Below are positions 6,089 to 7,826 of a stretch of DNA of 7,826 nucleotides, in pieces. The notes beneath the pieces are model-generated. The model was not told where the DNA came from. It worked only from the letters and a program-made list of their open reading frames with translations, and searched no databases. Source of the stretch: UBA7702 sp051866595 (lineage in GTDB: Bacteria; Bacillota; Dehalobacteriia; UBA7702); the NCBI GenBank assembly GCA_051866595.1, contig JBJDXI010000147.1, forward strand, positions 1 through 7,826, given 5' to 3'. Position numbers and translations under genes: made by a program. Position 1 is the stretch's first letter. Each line of letters starts with the position of its first letter.

Positions 6089-6118
6089 GCATGATTTTTT
6101 CGAAAACCATCCATACTA
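6089..6118 (+). promoter_or_regulatory. Putative sigma-G-type promoter of the DUF421-amidase pair
   Basis: GCATG (6089-6093), an 18-base spacer and CATACTA (6112-6118) match in full the remembered Bacillus sigma-G consensus GNATR-18-CATNHTA. Transcription would start near 6125, just before the ribosome binding site at 6133. No good housekeeping pair was seen in 6030-6142. The function of both genes downstream fits forespore expression: cwlD is sigma-E/G dependent in B. subtilis, and DUF421 proteins are known in spores. Short degenerate consensus, so not proven. Confidence 0.5.
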
Positions 6119-6142
6119 ACTCAAAAAAACGCAGGTGATCTC

Positions 6143-6862
6143 ATGGAAATTCCCTTCGCGGAACTGGGCGACATCGCTTTACGTTCCTTTCTTTCTGTTC
6201 TTGTCCTTTTTATCATTGCCAAAATCATCGGGCCACGCCAGATCGCGCAGCTCACCTTTTACGATTACATCCTCGGCATCACCGCCGGCTCCATCGCCGC
6301 CGCCGTGGCCGTCGACACCACTTTGCCGCTGTGGGGCGGCGTTATCGCGTTGCTGATCTACTGTTTTGTTTCCGTGGGGATGTCTCTTTCCGGTTCCAAA
6401 AGCATTTTCTGTCGGCGGTTTTTCACCGGAAAGCCGGAAATTCTTTTCTATAAAGGACAATTCCTCGAGGACAAGCTCAAAAAAAACAAACTGGATATGG
6501 ACGACATCACCGGTATCTGCCGTGTTCACGGATTTTTTGACCTCAGCCAGCTGGATTACATCATCATGGAAACCAACGGTTCCCTCTCCTTCCTGCCCAA
6601 AAGCGAGTACGCGCCGCTGACCCCCAACGACATTAAAAAGTTCCCACCGGCGGCGGCGCTTTCCGCCAATGTCATTATCGACGGCCACGTTATGGAAGAG
6701 CATCTGCGTTCCATCGGCAAAGACACCCGCTGGCTCAAGGAACAGCTCCGCAATAAAGAGCTCGAAGCCAAGGAAATTCTCCTGGCCACCGCCGATGAAT
6801 TCGGCAATTTCAATGTTTTTCTCAAAGATCAGAAAGAAAAACGAACCAATCTGTTCAACTGA
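6143..6862 (+). CDS. DUF421 (YetF/YrbG-type) membrane protein
   Basis: A protein of 239 residues with the DUF421 architecture: three N-terminal membrane segments (about 10-28, 38-57, 63-82) including the family signature GPRQIAQLTFYDYILGITAG (30-49), followed by a cytosolic domain with KPEILFYKGQF (about 97-107), a basic helix (LEDKLKKNKLDMDDI) and the strand pair LDYIIMETNGSLSFLPK. The C-terminal third is charged and helical. Members occur widely in Bacillota, several being produced in the forespore, where DUF421-containing proteins have been linked to spore membrane properties and resistance; the biochemical role is unknown. ATG 6143 has AGGTG (6133-6137) 5 bases upstream. The amidase follows 65 bases after the stop with no terminator between, so the two are probably co-transcribed. 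Confidence 0.9.
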   Translation: MEIPFAELGDIALRSFLSVLVLFIIAKIIGPRQIAQLTFYDYILGITAGSIAAAVAVDTTLPLWGGVIALLIYCFVSVGMSLSGSKSIFCRRFFTGKPEILFYKGQFLEDKLKKNKLDMDDITGICRVHGFFDLSQLDYIIMETNGSLSFLPKSEYAPLTPNDIKKFPPAAALSANVIIDGHVMEEHLRSIGKDTRWLKEQLRNKELEAKEILLATADEFGNFNVFLKDQKEKRTNLFN

Positions 6863-6927
6863 ATTGCATAGCCGCGAAGTCCGGGCATAAAATGAAGATA
6901 ATCGACGAAATATCCGGGGTGCCGCCC

Positions 6928-7683
6928 ATGAAACCCTTTGTTTTGATCCGTAAATTCCGTCCCTTTTCCCTCTTTGCCGCCGCTGTACTCTGCCTCTGCA
7001 CCCTCTGCGCCGTTCCCATGATCCGTCACGCGGAGCAGACTGCCGCCGTCCAGAGCGGCCAGCCTCTCAAAGGCAAAATCATCGCCATCGACGCCGGTCA
7101 CGGCGGCGGTGACCCCGGGGCCATCAGCGTCACCGGCACCGCCGAAAAAGAAATCAATCTGATCCTCGCGAAAAAAATGAAAATTCTGCTGGAGGAAAAA
7201 GGTGCCTTGGTCGTGATGACCCGCACCGATGACAGCGTTTACAGCAATATCAAAAAAGAGGAGCTGGACCATCGCGCGGCCCTTGTTCAGAAGAAGGACG
7301 CCGAATTATTTCTCAGCATCCAGTGCAACGCGGTGCCGAATCCGTCTCTCCACGGCGCCCAGACCTTCTATTACCCCGGTTCCGAAAACGGAGAAATCCT
7401 CGCGAAATGCATCCAGAACCGTTTTGTCAAAACGCTGAAAAACACCGACCGGGAGGCGCTGACCCTGAGCAGCGCCTATATCATGAGCAAGCTGGAAATT
7501 CCCGCCATCATGGTGGAGGTGGGCTTTCTTTCCAACGCCGAGGAGGAAGCGCTCCTCAACGATGACGCCTACCGTGAAAAAATCGTCGCCGCCATTTACG
7601 GCGGCATTGTCGATTATTATGAAAAAAAGGACTCCGAAGAGTCCTGGTTTGATTTCATTTTTGATCGTTTCGATAAGGAGTGA
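6928..7683 (+). CDS. N-acetylmuramoyl-L-alanine amidase, CwlD-like (Amidase_3)
   Basis: A predicted exported or membrane-anchored cell wall amidase of 251 residues: basic N-terminus plus hydrophobic segment (about 10-31), then the Amidase_3 fold. Visible motifs are IIAIDAGHGGGDPGA with H58, TAEKEINL with E73, and MVEVGFLSN with catalytic E197. The third zinc ligand, normally His in SIHxN, is Gln here (SIQCN, Q132). CwlD removes the peptide from muramic acid on the way to muramic-delta-lactam in spore cortex; size and the GAQTFYYP stretch suit CwlD better than large autolysins. The frame opens at ATG 6892 without a ribosome binding site; ATG 6928 has GGGGTG (6916-6921) 6 bases upstream and gives a proper signal sequence, so it is preferred. 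The last 29 bases overlap a converging gene, and codons 232-239 also encode that gene's terminator. Confidence 0.85.
   Translation: MKPFVLIRKFRPFSLFAAAVLCLCTLCAVPMIRHAEQTAAVQSGQPLKGKIIAIDAGHGGGDPGAISVTGTAEKEINLILAKKMKILLEEKGALVVMTRTDDSVYSNIKKEELDHRAALVQKKDAELFLSIQCNAVPNPSLHGAQTFYYPGSENGEILAKCIQNRFVKTLKNTDREALTLSSAYIMSKLEIPAIMVEVGFLSNAEEEALLNDDAYREKIVAAIYGGIVDYYEKKDSEESWFDFIFDRFDKE
7622..7644 (-). terminator. Intrinsic terminator of the ComEC-like gene, inside the amidase coding region
   Basis: On the minus strand a perfect 6-base stem GGACTC/GAGTCC with a TTCG tetraloop (7644-7629) is followed by seven T (7628-7622). It begins 10 bases after the TGA of the ComEC-like gene (7657-7655). The same bases encode E-K-K-D-S-E-E-S near the end of the amidase on the plus strand. 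Confidence 0.88.
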
Positions 7684-7826
7684 TGTCATACCCCTTTAAA
7701 TCCACCGTCACCGTAACGGCGCCGTCCTCATCGGTGCGGTAAACATCGGCATAATGCCGTTCCCAGTAATTGATTACCTGCTCCGCGGGATGGCCGTAGC
7801 TGTTTTTGCCGACGCTGATGATGACG
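7655..7826 (-). CDS. C-terminus of a ComEC/Rec2-like metallo-beta-lactamase fold protein (partial)
   Basis: Fifty-six codons and the TGA stop (7657-7655) lie in the window; the start is beyond the right edge. The peptide opens VIISVGKNSYGHPAEQVINYW and continues with VYRTDEDGAVTVTVDLKGYDI. ISVGKNSYGHP followed by a YRTD-x-x-G-x-V-T-V strand is the hallmark end of the ComEC C-terminal metallo-hydrolase domain and of stand-alone relatives. Which of the two this is cannot be told from the fragment: ComEC would be a large membrane DNA-uptake channel, the stand-alone type a soluble or secreted hydrolase. The gene converges with the amidase and overlaps its 3' end by 29 bases. A terminator follows the stop directly. 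Confidence 0.85.
   Translation of the reverse strand, partial: VIISVGKNSYGHPAEQVINYWERHYADVYRTDEDGAVTVTVDLKGYDITPYRNDQK

Noticed and set aside
6892..6927. Longer amidase start at ATG 6892
   Set aside because: No ribosome binding site, and it would place an acidic, proline-containing stretch before the signal sequence.

Overview
The window looks like chromosome from a mid-GC Bacillota, most likely a spore-forming clostridial or Negativicutes-type lineage. The basis is strong AGGAGG-type ribosome binding sites, a yybP-ykoY manganese riboswitch with a transcriptional terminator, a CotJC-like manganese catalase, a DUF421 (YetF-type) membrane protein followed by a CwlD-like amidase, and a tRNA with an encoded CCA. 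Species cannot be fixed from this sequence. No phage, IS, CRISPR or plasmid genes are visible.

Layout, left to right. (1) Positions 1-2175, minus strand: an FAD-dependent amine oxidase/phytoene-desaturase-like protein, then a non-haem manganese catalase, then the first 13 codons of a further gene cut by the window edge. (2) Positions 2220-5786, minus strand: a near-consensus housekeeping promoter, a manganese riboswitch with attenuator, and three close-packed genes (mntP manganese exporter, MFS transporter, ACT-ACT-metallo-beta-lactamase fusion), closed by a strong terminator. (3) Positions 5872-6029, minus strand: tRNA-Ala(CGC) with its promoter and terminator; the roughly 100 bases beyond it hold no gene but carry a partial copy of the tRNA T-arm. 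(4) Positions 6089-7683, plus strand: a possible sigma-G-type promoter, the DUF421 protein and the amidase. (5) Positions 7622-7826, minus strand: the C-terminus of a ComEC-like metallo-hydrolase that converges on and overlaps the amidase; its terminator lies inside the amidase coding sequence.

Together: manganese is a common theme (riboswitch, exporter, Mn catalase). The riboswitch should switch on manganese export when Mn2+ is high, and because no terminator separates the three genes, the MFS transporter and the ACT-MBL protein should respond as well. The DUF421-amidase pair and the catalase fit a sporulation or stress context, and CATACT-like promoter motifs stand in front of three of the units.

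Start codons were moved inward from the longest open frame for the oxidase, the ACT-MBL protein, mntP and the amidase, on the basis of ribosome binding sites.
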